64,000 nt of DNA from Oceanospirillales bacterium. GTDB taxonomy: Bacteria; Pseudomonadota; Gammaproteobacteria; Pseudomonadales; Balneatricaceae. The position numbers and the translations under genes are program-made. Within the stretch, counting starts at the first letter, position 1. The number at the start of each line of letters is the position of its first letter. The notes below the pieces were generated by a model. The model was not told the origin of the DNA, did no database searches, and saw only the letters and a list, made by a program, of their open reading frames with translations. Positions 1 to 9,662 of the stretch are shown here, in pieces. Location of the stretch: contig JAAEYW010000006.1 in NCBI GenBank assembly GCA_018223185.1, forward strand, positions 62,001 to 126,000, read 5' to 3'.

Positions 1-47
1 AATGCCGGTAACCACTCGCCGAGCGGTGGCTGTTGTTTAAAACCCAT
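1..47 (-). CDS. 5' tip of a divergent gene (partial, unidentified)
   Basis: An open frame begins with ATG at position 47 on the minus strand (MGFKQQPPLGEWLPA) and runs off the left edge of the window. It is divergent from gloB. In many gammaproteobacteria the gene divergent from gloB is a SAM-dependent methyltransferase, so that is a guess from context only. Fifteen residues are too few to identify a family. Confidence 0.4.
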   Translation of the reverse strand, partial: MGFKQQPPLGEWLPA

Positions 48-173
48 ACATTATTAGCCCTTAACGCTCCGGTTTGAATAGGTTAATCTTGTAGCAACGG
101 GATGCACTTAAGCCCCCGATTCCGTCCACATGCACTACTATATCTGACAAATCCGATACAGCCGAGGCCTAAA

Positions 174-947
174 ATGTTTAATGTCATGCCGATTCCAGCT
201 TTCAATGATAACTATATTTGGGCTCTGACTGTACCCGGCAGCGACGAAGTTGCAGTGGTAGACCCGGGCGACGCTAACGTTGTGAATAAGTTTCTGAAAG
301 AAAATAACTTGCAGCTAACAACTATTCTTATCACTCATCACCATCACGATCACACTGGAGGAGTGTCTCAGCTTTGCAATGAACACTCAGTTATCGTCTA
401 TGGCCCGGCCAACTCCCCCTTTGAAGGGATCTCACACAAGCTGACCGATGACGATCAGATAAACCTGATGGGGCTGACCCTTAATATCCGCGAAGTACCA
501 GGACACACGTTAGACCACATCAGCTACTATCTCTCGGGAGAAGAACCTCAACTCTTCTGTGGCGACACACTATTCCTAGCCGGTTGCGGCCGTTTGTTTG
601 AAGGCAACGCTGAACAGATGCACCGGGCAATGGAGTATTTCAGGCACTTACCCGACTCTACTCAGATCTACTGCACTCATGAGTACTCTCTGGCCAATCT
701 GGCCTTTGCCGCAGCGGTTGAACCCGCAAACAAGCACATCAAAGAGGCGATAGAACACTGCGCTCAACTGCGCAAATCCGGTCAGCCGACGCTGCCCACC
801 AACATCGCCACAGAGAAACAGATCAACCCCTTTCTTCGTTACAGTGAAGCACCCGTCAGGCAGTCGGCAGAGCAATTTGCGGGTAGCCAGCTTACCTCCG
901 AAGTCGACATTTTCGCCACAATCCGTGAGTGGAAAAACCAGTTCTGA
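174..947 (+). CDS. gloB: Hydroxyacylglutathione hydrolase (glyoxalase II)
   Basis: Cytosolic zinc metallo-beta-lactamase-fold hydrolase. It cleaves S-D-lactoylglutathione to D-lactate and glutathione, the second step of methylglyoxal detoxification. The metal-binding motif THHHHDH lies at residues 54-60, and downstream ligands are visible in GHTLDH, CGDTLF and THEY. Length is 257 aa, normal for GloB. An upstream in-frame ATG at 102 would add 24 residues that look unrelated to the family. The start at 174 (MFNVMPIPAFNDNY) gives the typical N terminus. The gene is monocistronic and is followed by a promoter for mltD. Confidence 0.95.
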   Translation: MFNVMPIPAFNDNYIWALTVPGSDEVAVVDPGDANVVNKFLKENNLQLTTILITHHHHDHTGGVSQLCNEHSVIVYGPANSPFEGISHKLTDDDQINLMGLTLNIREVPGHTLDHISYYLSGEEPQLFCGDTLFLAGCGRLFEGNAEQMHRAMEYFRHLPDSTQIYCTHEYSLANLAFAAAVEPANKHIKEAIEHCAQLRKSGQPTLPTNIATEKQINPFLRYSEAPVRQSAEQFAGSQLTSEVDIFATIREWKNQF

Positions 948-1008
948 CCCATCAACTCTGAGCATACGGCCTGGTTATTGATGCACCGCAGCCAGCTTTC
1001 AATAAAAG

Positions 1009-1037
1009 TTGACCCTCTGCAACGGGGCCCATAGAAT
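1009..1037 (+). promoter_or_regulatory. Sigma-70-type promoter for mltD
   Basis: A TTGACC -35 box (1009-1014) and a TAGAAT -10 box (1032-1037) are separated by exactly 17 bp, about 35 bp upstream of the mltD start. Both boxes are 5 of 6 matches to consensus. Confidence 0.6.
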
Positions 1038-1071
1038 GCATCCTTTTGTATTTTACAGGGTGCCGTAGGCC

Positions 1072-2664
1072 ATGCAGCGGGTCAGAAAATTAATTGTACT
1101 CACCACTGCCGGGCTTATCCTTGCCGGCTGTCAGACAAATCAGGTGATCAGCCTGCAATCGGCGCCGGGCACCTCTGAGCAGAACGTTCAACACACCCCG
1201 GTATCTGATCCTGCAGTCTCTGCCCCAGAAACACAACAGCAGGCACAAACAGCGGATTCAGCCGATCTCTGGCAACTGACACGGCAACATATGCAACTCG
1301 ATCTGGATAATGATGATCCGCGGTTGCAGGCTCAATTCGACTGGTATAAGAAACATCCTGAATATATGCAGCGGGTCGCTACCCGTGCCAGCCGGTATTA
1401 CTACTATATTCTCGGTGAAGTTATCAAACGTGATATGCCCGCTGAAATTGCTCTGCTGCCGATCGTAGAGAGTGCTTACGATCCCTTTGCTTATTCCCAC
1501 GGGCGGGCCTCGGGTCCCTGGCAGTTCATCCCCGGCACAGCCCGACATTTCGGGCTGAAATCCAGCTGGTGGTATGACGGGCGTCGCGATATTGTCGCCT
1601 CCACTGACGCTGCCCTCACCTACCTTCAGCAACTGCACCAACGCTTTGATAGCTGGGAACTGGCCCTGGCTGCATACAACTGTGGTGGCGGTAATGTGTC
1701 GAAAGCGATACGCCGAAACGAGAAAAAAGGACTGGCCACCGACTTCTGGTCACTGGATCTGCCAAAAGAAACCCGCGCATATGTCCCCAAACTTCTGGCT
1801 GTTTCACGACTGATCCGCGATGCACAGCAACATAACCTCGACCTTCAACCTCTGGCAAATGAGCCCGTTTTTGAACAGGTTGAACTGGATAGCCAGATCG
1901 ACCTGGCTCAGGCCGCTCAACTCAGCTCCATCACAACTCAGGAACTGTATCAGCTGAACCCGGGCTTTAATCGCTGGGCAACCGACCCGGATGGCCCGCA
2001 TCGCCTGTTGGTTCCGGCCAACACAGCAGAACAGTTCCGCAGCCGGCTGGCAGCACTTCCGGCGGAGCAGCGGGTCAACTGGACACGGCATAAAATCAGT
2101 AAAGGCGAAACGATCAGCACCATCGCCCAGCACTACAAAACCACCTCTTCTGTCATTCGCGAAGCCAATAAACTCAGCGGCAACAATATTCGTGCGGGCA
2201 AATATCTGCTGATCCCCAGCGCCAAACATGAGTCCGGCGAATACTCACTGAGCCAGTCACAACGCTTCAGTCGCAAACAGAATCAGCTGGCGCAGAGTGA
2301 CCGCAATAAAATCAGCTATCAGGTCAAGCAGGGCGACAGTTTCTGGAAAATCGCTAATAACAACAATGTCAGCGTGCGTGAGCTCGCCTCATGGAATCAG
2401 ATGGCCCCCGGTGATCCACTGCGCGCAGGACAAACCCTGTCGATCTGGAAGACAGAAGCCAATCAGGGTCTCAGTCGCAGTGATCAGCAGCTGATACGCC
2501 GCATCGGCTATTCAGTTCGTAGCGGTGACTCTCTTTATACCATTGCCGACCGTTTCCGGGTTTCCATCAATGATATAAAGCGCTGGAATAAACTGGAAAA
2601 GAGTAAATACCTTCAGCCTGGACAGCGACTAACGCTGTATGTTGATATTACCAAAGCCCGTTAA
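1072..2664 (+). CDS. mltD: Membrane-bound lytic murein transglycosylase D with three LysM domains
   Basis: Outer-membrane lipoprotein that cleaves the glycan strands of peptidoglycan, releasing 1,6-anhydro-muropeptides. The signal peptide ends in the lipobox LAGC (Cys20). An SLT goose-lysozyme-like domain covers roughly residues 105-235, with the catalytic Glu at about 133 in IVESAYDPFAYSHG and the ASGPWQFIPGTA motif. Three C-terminal LysM peptidoglycan-binding repeats lie at about 341-384, 418-461 and 482-526. The 530-aa length is somewhat longer than E. coli MltD, in keeping with the third LysM. It sits directly downstream of gloB, as in E. coli, but has its own promoter. Confidence 0.95.
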   Translation: MQRVRKLIVLTTAGLILAGCQTNQVISLQSAPGTSEQNVQHTPVSDPAVSAPETQQQAQTADSADLWQLTRQHMQLDLDNDDPRLQAQFDWYKKHPEYMQRVATRASRYYYYILGEVIKRDMPAEIALLPIVESAYDPFAYSHGRASGPWQFIPGTARHFGLKSSWWYDGRRDIVASTDAALTYLQQLHQRFDSWELALAAYNCGGGNVSKAIRRNEKKGLATDFWSLDLPKETRAYVPKLLAVSRLIRDAQQHNLDLQPLANEPVFEQVELDSQIDLAQAAQLSSITTQELYQLNPGFNRWATDPDGPHRLLVPANTAEQFRSRLAALPAEQRVNWTRHKISKGETISTIAQHYKTTSSVIREANKLSGNNIRAGKYLLIPSAKHESGEYSLSQSQRFSRKQNQLAQSDRNKISYQVKQGDSFWKIANNNNVSVRELASWNQMAPGDPLRAGQTLSIWKTEANQGLSRSDQQLIRRIGYSVRSGDSLYTIADRFRVSINDIKRWNKLEKSKYLQPGQRLTLYVDITKAR

Positions 2665-2731
2665 ACATAAAGCTTGTTAAAAGCCCGCTAATTAACTGTA
2701 TAGATCAATCCCGCACCCCCGGAGGCAGGAC

Positions 2732-2980
2732 ATGGACGCACTCAGTATCGGAATCATCATCATCGCAACAGTGACCGCACTGCTATTCAAATTCGTTATC
2801 TATCATAAGATCTGCAACTGGATGGATCAGGATCTGATCTCCGGCCTCGCGGGGGGTAACAATGACAAACACAGTTTTCTTACGCAGCAGCTTAAGCAGA
2901 TGAAAAACAATAAGGTAAAACGCAAATTACAGCATCAGCGTCTGACTGACCTGGCTGCTGAATTTGAACAAAACCGCTGA
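2732..2980 (+). CDS. Small single-span membrane protein, function unknown
   Basis: 82-aa protein with one N-terminal hydrophobic segment (residues 4-24). A charged, helical cytoplasmic tail rich in Lys, Gln and Arg follows. A Shine-Dalgarno-like GGAGG lies about 9 nt before the ATG. It is placed between mltD and the yejA-like gene. I do not recognise the family, and no enzymatic motif is visible. Confidence 0.6.
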   Translation: MDALSIGIIIIATVTALLFKFVIYHKICNWMDQDLISGLAGGNNDKHSFLTQQLKQMKNNKVKRKLQHQRLTDLAAEFEQNR

Positions 2981-3059
2981 TCCGTACTCATATAACTAGC
3001 TATAAATAATTCGCCCTGTTATAAATTAACAGGTTATCAATCTGGCTGGATAATTACGG

Positions 3060-4880
3060 ATGAATTTCAAACAGTTATCTAAGCAGATATCAACGCTCTG
3101 CCTGTTATCTGCAACTCTGACCTGCACACTCTTCTCACCGCTTCAGGCTGCCACACCGCAGCATGGCATCTCCATGTATGGCGACCTTAAGTATCCCCCC
3201 GGGTTTGAGCACTTTGATTATGTTAATTCCGATGCGCCTAAAGGCGGCAGTATCTCTGAAGATGCTCTGGGGACTTTCGACAGCTTTAACAGTTTTATCA
3301 TCAAAGGCGCGGCCGCTGACGGTATTGGCCTGATCTATGATTCGCTGCTGACCAAAGCTCAGGACGAGCCCTTTTCACTCTATGGTCTGCTGGCCGAATC
3401 ACTGGAGGTCGCTGATGATCGCAGCTGGATTATTTTCAATCTGAACGCCAAAGCCCGGTTCAGCGATGGTCAGCCAGTCACCGCTGAGGATGTGGTGTAT
3501 ACGTTTAAACTGCTGCGGGAACAGGGCGCACCTTTTTATCAGTCTTACTACCGCGACATCTCTAACGTTGAGGCGCTTTCCCCACAGCGGGTTAAATTCA
3601 GCTTCAGCGCAAGCGAAAATCGCGAACTGGCAATGATTGTTGGCGAGGTCAGTATTTTACCCAAGCACTACTGGGAAAGTCGTGACTTCAGCAAGCCCGG
3701 GCTGGATATCCCGCTAGGATCAGGCCCCTACCTGATCGACAGTTTCGATGCCGGACGAACAATTACCTATCAAAGAAACCCGGACTACTGGGGCAAGGAT
3801 CTGGCAGTTAATCGTGGCCGGTTCAATTTCGGCACCATCCGCTATGACTACTATAAAGACGGTAACGTAGCTCTGGAAGCATTCAAAGGTGGTGAATACG
3901 ACTTTCGCCAGGAAACGTCTTCCAAACAGTGGGCGACCGGCTATACCGGAGCGGTATTTGATGAAGGCAAGATTATCACCCGCAATCTGGTACATGAAAA
4001 CCCAACCGGAATGCAGGCATTTATACTCAACACCCGTAAGCCCTATTTCTCCGATGCCCGGGTAAGAGAAGCACTGGCATATGCATTTGATTTCGAATGG
4101 ACTAACCAGAATATTTTCTATAACGCCTATACACGTACCAATAGTTTTTTCTCCAATTCGGAGATGGCAGCTACTGAGCTACCCACGGAAAAAGAGCTTA
4201 AAATTCTTGAGCCGATCCGCAACCTGGTTCCTCCTGAAGTATATACAACGGTCTACAAGGCGCCCTCAACCAATGGTGAGGGCAATATCCGCGGTCAACT
4301 GCGCACGGCTCTGCGTCTGCTAAAAAGCGCTGGCTGGGAGTTGAAAAACGGTCTGTTGCTGGGGCCGGATGGAAAGCAGATGACATTTGAAATCCTGCTG
4401 ATTCAACCCGCTTTTGAACGGGTAGTGGCCCCCTTTGCACGCAATCTTGAACGCATGGGCGTCAAACCCACCATCCGCATCATTGATGCTTCGCAATACA
4501 TTAACCGGGTTCGCAGTTTTGATTTTGACATCATTGTCAGCGGCTTTGGCCAGTCAACCTCCCCCGGTAACGAACAACGTGAGTTCTGGCATTCCTCAAC
4601 AGCTGACCTGCAAGGCAGCCGCAACCTTATCGGCATTAAAAATCCGGCAGTCGACTATCTGGTTGACCAGATAATCCAGGCACCAGACCGGGAGCAGCTA
4701 GTGCTTAGCACCCGCGCGCTGGACCGGGTGCTGCAGTGGAATCACTATGTTATTCCTCAGTATCATATCAACAGCTACCGGATCGCTTACTGGGATAAGC
4801 TTGACTTTCCCGACATCCGTCCAAAATACTCTCTTGGGTTTGATACCTGGTGGGTAAAACCGGAAAAAATGGAGCCGTAA
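3060..4880 (+). CDS. yejA: Periplasmic peptide-binding protein of a YejABEF-type ABC transporter
   Basis: Family 5 extracellular solute-binding protein that captures oligopeptides in the periplasm for the permeases encoded just downstream. In E. coli, YejABEF takes up peptides and the antibiotic microcin C. An N-terminal signal peptide of about 30 residues ends at LQAA. The mature part has the YejA-like start (HGISMYGDLKYPPGFEHFDY) and spans 606 aa, matching the family. The stop is only 5 nt before the first permease gene, so the four genes form one operon. Confidence 0.9.
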   Translation: MNFKQLSKQISTLCLLSATLTCTLFSPLQAATPQHGISMYGDLKYPPGFEHFDYVNSDAPKGGSISEDALGTFDSFNSFIIKGAAADGIGLIYDSLLTKAQDEPFSLYGLLAESLEVADDRSWIIFNLNAKARFSDGQPVTAEDVVYTFKLLREQGAPFYQSYYRDISNVEALSPQRVKFSFSASENRELAMIVGEVSILPKHYWESRDFSKPGLDIPLGSGPYLIDSFDAGRTITYQRNPDYWGKDLAVNRGRFNFGTIRYDYYKDGNVALEAFKGGEYDFRQETSSKQWATGYTGAVFDEGKIITRNLVHENPTGMQAFILNTRKPYFSDARVREALAYAFDFEWTNQNIFYNAYTRTNSFFSNSEMAATELPTEKELKILEPIRNLVPPEVYTTVYKAPSTNGEGNIRGQLRTALRLLKSAGWELKNGLLLGPDGKQMTFEILLIQPAFERVVAPFARNLERMGVKPTIRIIDASQYINRVRSFDFDIIVSGFGQSTSPGNEQREFWHSSTADLQGSRNLIGIKNPAVDYLVDQIIQAPDREQLVLSTRALDRVLQWNHYVIPQYHINSYRIAYWDKLDFPDIRPKYSLGFDTWWVKPEKMEP

Positions 4881-4885
4881 CCTGA

Positions 4886-5989
4886 ATGGCAGCTTATATC
4901 CTGCGGCGCCTGCTGCTGATCATCCCGACACTGCTGGGCATTCTGACCATCAATTTCCTGATCGTACAGGCTGCTCCCGGGGGCCCGGTTGAGCAGACCA
5001 TTGCCAACCTGCAGGGGCTGAACACCAGTGCAACCTCACGCTTCGATGGTTCAGCTCAGTCTGATCTGAGCAGTATAAGTACACCTGCTACACAGGGAAA
5101 TAACAGCACCTACAGGGGAGCACGGGGGCTTGATCCGCAGCTGGTCAAACAGATTGAAGCCCAGTTCGGTTTTGATAAACCCGCCCATGAGCGCTTCTTT
5201 CAGATGTTGAAAAACTACCTGGTGTTCGATTTCGGAGAGAGCCTCTTCAGCGGTAAAAAAGTCACCGATCTGATCATTGAGAAGCTGCCTGTATCTATCT
5301 CTCTGGGACTCTGGACAACCCTGATAACCTATCTGGTCGCGGTGCCCCTGGGGATCAAAAAAGCGGTACGTGACGGCACCCCGTTCGATGTCTGGACCAG
5401 CTCAATGATTATCGTCGGATATGCGATCCCCAACTTCCTCTTTGCGATTCTGCTGATCGTGCTGTTCGCCGGTGGCACTTACTTCAGCTGGTTCCCGCTC
5501 AGGGGGCTGACCTCTCCGGATTTTGACCAACTCACGCTATGGGGACAGGTTAAAGACTATTTCTGGCATATCACCCTACCGGTACTGGTGTCAGTGATTG
5601 GCAGCTTTGCCACCCTGTCGATGCTGACCAAAAACTCCTTTCTCGATGAGATTAACAAACAGTATGTTGTTACTGCCCGGGCAAAGGGGCTAACCGAGAA
5701 TCAGGTGCTGTATGGCCATGTATTCCGCAACGCAATGCTCCTGATTATTGCTGGCATGCCTGCGGCACTGATCGGTATCTTTTTCACCGGCTCGATGCTG
5801 ATCGAAGTAATTTTCTCCCTCGACGGTATTGGTCTGCTGGGTTATGAAGCCGTTATAAAACGGGATTATCCGGTTATCTTTGGCACGCTGTACATCTTCA
5901 CACTGATTGGCCTGTTACTTAAACTGGTCAGTGATCTTACCTATGTTGCAGTTGACCCCAGAATCGATTTCGAAAGCAGAGAGAACTGA
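4886..5989 (+). CDS. yejB: ABC transporter permease YejB
   Basis: Inner-membrane permease of the BPD_transp_1 (DppB/OppB) family with about six transmembrane helices. The N-terminal helix ([20 protein letters not shown]) is typical of the B-type subunit. The cytoplasmic EAA loop is recognisable near [21 protein letters not shown] hydrophilic Ser/Thr-rich insertion at about residues 48-80 is characteristic of YejB compared with OppB. The gene pairs with the YejE-like gene, whose start follows 5 nt after the stop. Confidence 0.92.
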   Translation: MAAYILRRLLLIIPTLLGILTINFLIVQAAPGGPVEQTIANLQGLNTSATSRFDGSAQSDLSSISTPATQGNNSTYRGARGLDPQLVKQIEAQFGFDKPAHERFFQMLKNYLVFDFGESLFSGKKVTDLIIEKLPVSISLGLWTTLITYLVAVPLGIKKAVRDGTPFDVWTSSMIIVGYAIPNFLFAILLIVLFAGGTYFSWFPLRGLTSPDFDQLTLWGQVKDYFWHITLPVLVSVIGSFATLSMLTKNSFLDEINKQYVVTARAKGLTENQVLYGHVFRNAMLLIIAGMPAALIGIFFTGSMLIEVIFSLDGIGLLGYEAVIKRDYPVIFGTLYIFTLIGLLLKLVSDLTYVAVDPRIDFESREN

Positions 5990-5994
5990 GCAGT

Positions 5995-7047
5995 ATGCTG
6001 AAGCGGCTCAAAACCAGAAAAATAAGCCCTGTCAATCAGCGCAGATTACAGAACTTCCGCAACAACCGGCGCGGCTACTGGGCGTTATGGATATTTCTGA
6101 CCCTCTTTCTGCTCAGTTTGTTTGCCGAGCTGATCGCCAACGACAAGCCATTACTGATCCGCGCAGATAACAGCTTCTATTATCCGGTACTGGTTGACTA
6201 CTCTGAACTCGCGTTCGGAGGAGAATTTGACAGTTTCGCAGATTACAAAGACCCCTATATTCAGGATCTCATCATTGATAAAGGCGGCTGGATTCTCTGG
6301 CCACCGGTCCGCTTCAGCTACCAGACCATCAATCACGACCTGCCGGTTCCTGCCCCATCGCCACCCAGTATGGACAATCTGCTGGGCACCGATGATCAGG
6401 GACGGGATGTGCTTGCACGGGTTATCTATGGTTTCAGGGTGTCAGTACTATTCGCCATCACCCTGACGCTGATCAGCTCGGTAATAGGCGTTGTCGCCGG
6501 CGCCGTTCAGGGATTCTACGGCGGCAAGGTAGATCTGTTTTTTCAGCGTTTTATCGAGATCTGGTCAGGTATGCCGGTACTATTCCTGCTGATTATTCTG
6601 GCCAGCATTGTGCAGCCCAACTTCTGGTGGCTGCTGGGAATTATGCTGTTATTTTCCTGGATGCAGCTGGTTGATGTAGTACGGGCCGAATTTCTGCGCG
6701 GCCGTAATCTCGAGTATGTCCGTGCAGCCAGAGCACTGGGCCTGAGTAACCGGCTGATTATGTTCCGCCACATACTGCCTAACGCGATGGTGGCAACGCT
6801 GACCTTTATGCCGTTTATCTTCAACGGCTCGCTGGTCACCCTCACCGCACTGGACTTTCTCGGCTTTGGCCTGCCACCAGGTTCGGCATCACTGGGCGAA
6901 TTAGTCGCTCAGGGAAAAGCCAACCTGCATGCGCCCTGGCTGGGACTGACTGCTTTTATATCACTGTCGGTGATGCTGACCCTGCTGATCTTTATCGGCG
7001 AGGCCGTTCGCGATGCTTTTGATCCCCGGAAGGTGATGAATGACTGA
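5995..7047 (+). CDS. yejE: ABC transporter permease YejE
   Basis: Second inner-membrane permease of the importer (DppC/OppC type, 350 aa). After the first transmembrane helix there is a long periplasmic segment (about residues 45-130). The motif LLGTDDQGRDVLARVIYG then precedes the permease core, a hallmark of the C-type subunit. The EAA loop lies around EYVRAARALGLSNRLIMFRH. Its 3' end overlaps the ATPase gene by 8 bp (ATGACTGA), indicating translational coupling. Confidence 0.93.
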   Translation: MLKRLKTRKISPVNQRRLQNFRNNRRGYWALWIFLTLFLLSLFAELIANDKPLLIRADNSFYYPVLVDYSELAFGGEFDSFADYKDPYIQDLIIDKGGWILWPPVRFSYQTINHDLPVPAPSPPSMDNLLGTDDQGRDVLARVIYGFRVSVLFAITLTLISSVIGVVAGAVQGFYGGKVDLFFQRFIEIWSGMPVLFLLIILASIVQPNFWWLLGIMLLFSWMQLVDVVRAEFLRGRNLEYVRAARALGLSNRLIMFRHILPNAMVATLTFMPFIFNGSLVTLTALDFLGFGLPPGSASLGELVAQGKANLHAPWLGLTAFISLSVMLTLLIFIGEAVRDAFDPRKVMND

Positions 7048-8638
7048 GACCCTGCTTTCGGTACGCAATCTGTCCGTCCGTTTCGGCCAGAACAGCCATC
7101 CCGTTGATGCTGTAAAACAGGTCAGCTTTGATATTAAGGCGGGTAAAATTATGGCACTGGTCGGCGAGTCAGGCTCGGGCAAATCCGTGACCGCTATGTC
7201 GATTCTCAAGCTGCTGCCCTACCCCAAAGCCAGCCATCCCGGTGGCGAGATTTTATACCAGGGTAAAAACCTGTTACAGAACAGCGAAGCCGAGATGCGT
7301 GCCCTACGCGGTGACCGGATCAGTGTCATTTTTCAAGAACCGATGACCTCTCTCAACCCGCTGCACAATATCGCTCGCCAGATTGGCGAGACCCTGTTGC
7401 TTCATAAGGGACTGACAGGGCCTCAGGCCCGCGAGAGAACACTTGAACTACTGAATCTGGTGGGGATAAATGAACCCGAGAAACGCCTTCACAGCTACCC
7501 TCATGAGCTTTCAGGGGGACAGCGTCAGCGGGTGATGATCGCGATGGCGCTGGCTAACGATCCCGAACTGCTGATTGCAGATGAGCCAACCACTGCGCTG
7601 GATGTCACCATCCAGGAACAGATACTCAAGCTGCTGCAGTCGTTGCAACAAAGACTGGGCATGTCGGTACTGCTGATCACCCACGACCTGAATATCGTCC
7701 GCCGCTACAGCGACGATGTCTGCGTTATGTATCAGGGTTCCATTGTTGAAAAGAACAGTACTGCAGAGCTGTTTACCAACCCTCAGCACCCATATACCCT
7801 TAAACTGCTCGATGCGGAACCCTCGGGACAGCCTCAGCCCACGGCAGAGAGCGGCATGCCAATCCTGCAGACAGACAACCTTAAAGTGTGGTTTCCGGTT
7901 AAGCGGGGCATACTAAAGCGTACCGTTGACCATATCAAAGCGGTTAATCCCTGCAACATCCGGCTACATACCGGTCGGACCCTGGGTGTAGTTGGTGAAA
8001 GCGGCTCAGGTAAAACCACGCTGGGACTGGCGATACTCAGACTGATCCACTCACAAGGGGGCATACAGTTCGACGGGACCGCGATTGATCAGCTCAACCA
8101 GAGCGAGATCAAACCACTTCGACGAAAAATGCAGATCGTGTTTCAGGATCCTTACGGCAGTCTCAGCCCGCGCATGTCGGTAGCGGAGTCGCTCAGCGAA
8201 GGCCTGGAGATTCATAACATTGGTTTGCCGGCAGAACGGGAGCAACTGATTATTGATGCACTCCGGGAGGTAGGTCTGGAGCCTGAAGACCGGCATCGCT
8301 ATCCACATGAGTTTTCCGGCGGACAGCGCCAACGGATTGCGATCGCCCGGGCAGTGATTCTTAAACCGGAACTGATTATCCTGGATGAACCAACGTCGGC
8401 TCTAGATCGTACCGTACAGGCGCAGATAATCGAACTGCTGCGTGAATTGCAACAGCGATATAAACTCAGCTATATCTTTATCAGCCATGACCTGGCCGTC
8501 ATTAAAGCCCTCAGTCACGATCTGCTGGTAATGCAGCATGGCGATGTCGTGGAGCAAGGCAAGGCGTCTGAAATCTTCAGCAATCCGACTCAGAAATACA
8601 CCCGCCGGTTACTTGAGGCTGCATTTGCGGCGGGCTAA
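7040..8638 (+). CDS. yejF: Dual-domain ABC transporter ATPase YejF
   Basis: Fused pair of nucleotide-binding domains (532 aa) that powers the YejB/YejE channel. Walker A motifs GESGSGKS (residues 42-49) and GESGSGKT (about 318) are intact. Each half also has LSGGQRQR or FSGGQRQR signatures and Walker B ([24 protein letters not shown]). Linker segments of the oligopeptide-transporter ATPase type follow each domain. It is the last gene of the yej operon. Confidence 0.95.
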   Translation: MTETLLSVRNLSVRFGQNSHPVDAVKQVSFDIKAGKIMALVGESGSGKSVTAMSILKLLPYPKASHPGGEILYQGKNLLQNSEAEMRALRGDRISVIFQEPMTSLNPLHNIARQIGETLLLHKGLTGPQARERTLELLNLVGINEPEKRLHSYPHELSGGQRQRVMIAMALANDPELLIADEPTTALDVTIQEQILKLLQSLQQRLGMSVLLITHDLNIVRRYSDDVCVMYQGSIVEKNSTAELFTNPQHPYTLKLLDAEPSGQPQPTAESGMPILQTDNLKVWFPVKRGILKRTVDHIKAVNPCNIRLHTGRTLGVVGESGSGKTTLGLAILRLIHSQGGIQFDGTAIDQLNQSEIKPLRRKMQIVFQDPYGSLSPRMSVAESLSEGLEIHNIGLPAEREQLIIDALREVGLEPEDRHRYPHEFSGGQRQRIAIARAVILKPELIILDEPTSALDRTVQAQIIELLRELQQRYKLSYIFISHDLAVIKALSHDLLVMQHGDVVEQGKASEIFSNPTQKYTRRLLEAAFAAG

Positions 8639-8792
8639 ATTCAGCGCCCGGGTTCCATGACGAACAGCAGACTTATTTAAAGCATGCCGAGTAACTGATT
8701 GAAATACACTGACCATCGGGCAATCAGGACAACGTTAGTACGGGAGCCCGCACCGGCTGATACCCGTTAAGTTTTACAGCGGACATACACAG

Positions 8793-9404
8793 CTACCGTG
8801 ATCTGTTTTTAAGATTCGCGTCCTGAAAATCCTTAGCCGCATTCAGGCTTGGATAAGGCTGTTCAGGCTCAGGCAAACCAAGAAACGCGCACAACGGCTG
8901 CCATCCATCTCCGAGGTTGTGGACGAGCAGTCGTTCCGGAGCTATTGCCGCTTTCACCATTCTGATGTTTTCTTCGTACAACCCAATCGCATGGGCACGA
9001 TCATCAGGACGCCCCCCGAAGACCTTGTCACGCACCAGAGCGAGTCCCAGAGACTCCGGGTCATTACTCATCCGGATTCCCTGGACAATAGTTTTCTCAA
9101 AGCTCTGCCACCAATCTTCAGGCGCCCGGTAGGTCAACACAACTTTGGCCTCAGGGTAGAACTCAGCCAGCTCCTTCCAATAATACGCCGACGGCCAGTC
9201 GACACAGGATCGATATCCGGCAAACAGTTGATCCCACTCTGACTGAGCCCCCTGCACTAATGCTCGCCACAGCCGTTTCTGTTCGTCATGGGCGTTCACT
9301 TCATACATATGGTGACAAGGCCCAAGCCCAAGGATGTCGAGCGCCTCACGCATCGAGTCTGTACCCGTCCGGCCAAACCCTGCACCAATCACTTTAAGTG
9401 TCAT
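8793..9404 (-). CDS. Sulfotransferase-family protein
   Basis: 203-aa protein with a P-loop-like PAPS-binding start (GAGFGRTGTDSMREAL, residues 7-22). It resembles the short bacterial and eukaryotic sulfotransferase family (Sulfotransfer_4 type) that begins with KVIGAGFGRTGT. The segment VVLTYRAPEDWWQSFEKTI matches the 3'-phosphate-binding region (R-x-P-x-x-WW-x-S). The acceptor substrate cannot be told from sequence. The gene stands alone on the minus strand between yejF and ppiD. Confidence 0.8.
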   Translation of the reverse strand: MTLKVIGAGFGRTGTDSMREALDILGLGPCHHMYEVNAHDEQKRLWRALVQGAQSEWDQLFAGYRSCVDWPSAYYWKELAEFYPEAKVVLTYRAPEDWWQSFEKTIVQGIRMSNDPESLGLALVRDKVFGGRPDDRAHAIGLYEENIRMVKAAIAPERLLVHNLGDGWQPLCAFLGLPEPEQPYPSLNAAKDFQDANLKNRSR

Positions 9405-9662
9405 ATTGAATAAACCCTATCTTCGTTCGCAGAGGGTGAAACGTTGCCACTGGCAACAGATTAAGATGCCCGATAGCCAGAGCCCACGGATGTCCAAACG
9501 TAGTAAAAAACCAGCAAACGCCTCATCATCAGCCAGCGCCCTCCATGACCAGTGTCTGTGAATCCACTCTCTATTTATGCTACCCGGCCTAAAAACAAAG
9601 TCCAGGCAATAAAAAAGGCTGCATCAGCAGCCTTTATTTTATTTCAATCTAGTCCAGAGCTA
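9405..9662. other. Intergenic region between the sulfotransferase gene and ppiD
   Basis: I see no convincing gene here. It holds the presumed promoter of the sulfotransferase gene and the terminator hairpin downstream of ppiD. Open frames across it have no family resemblance. Confidence 0.5.
9611..9640 (-). terminator. Rho-independent terminator downstream of ppiD
   Basis: Stem GGCTGC/GCAGCC (9617-9622 and 9627-9632) with a 4-nt loop. It is flanked by an A-run on one side and a T-rich run on the other, so it could work in both directions. It lies about 25 nt past the ppiD stop. Confidence 0.75.
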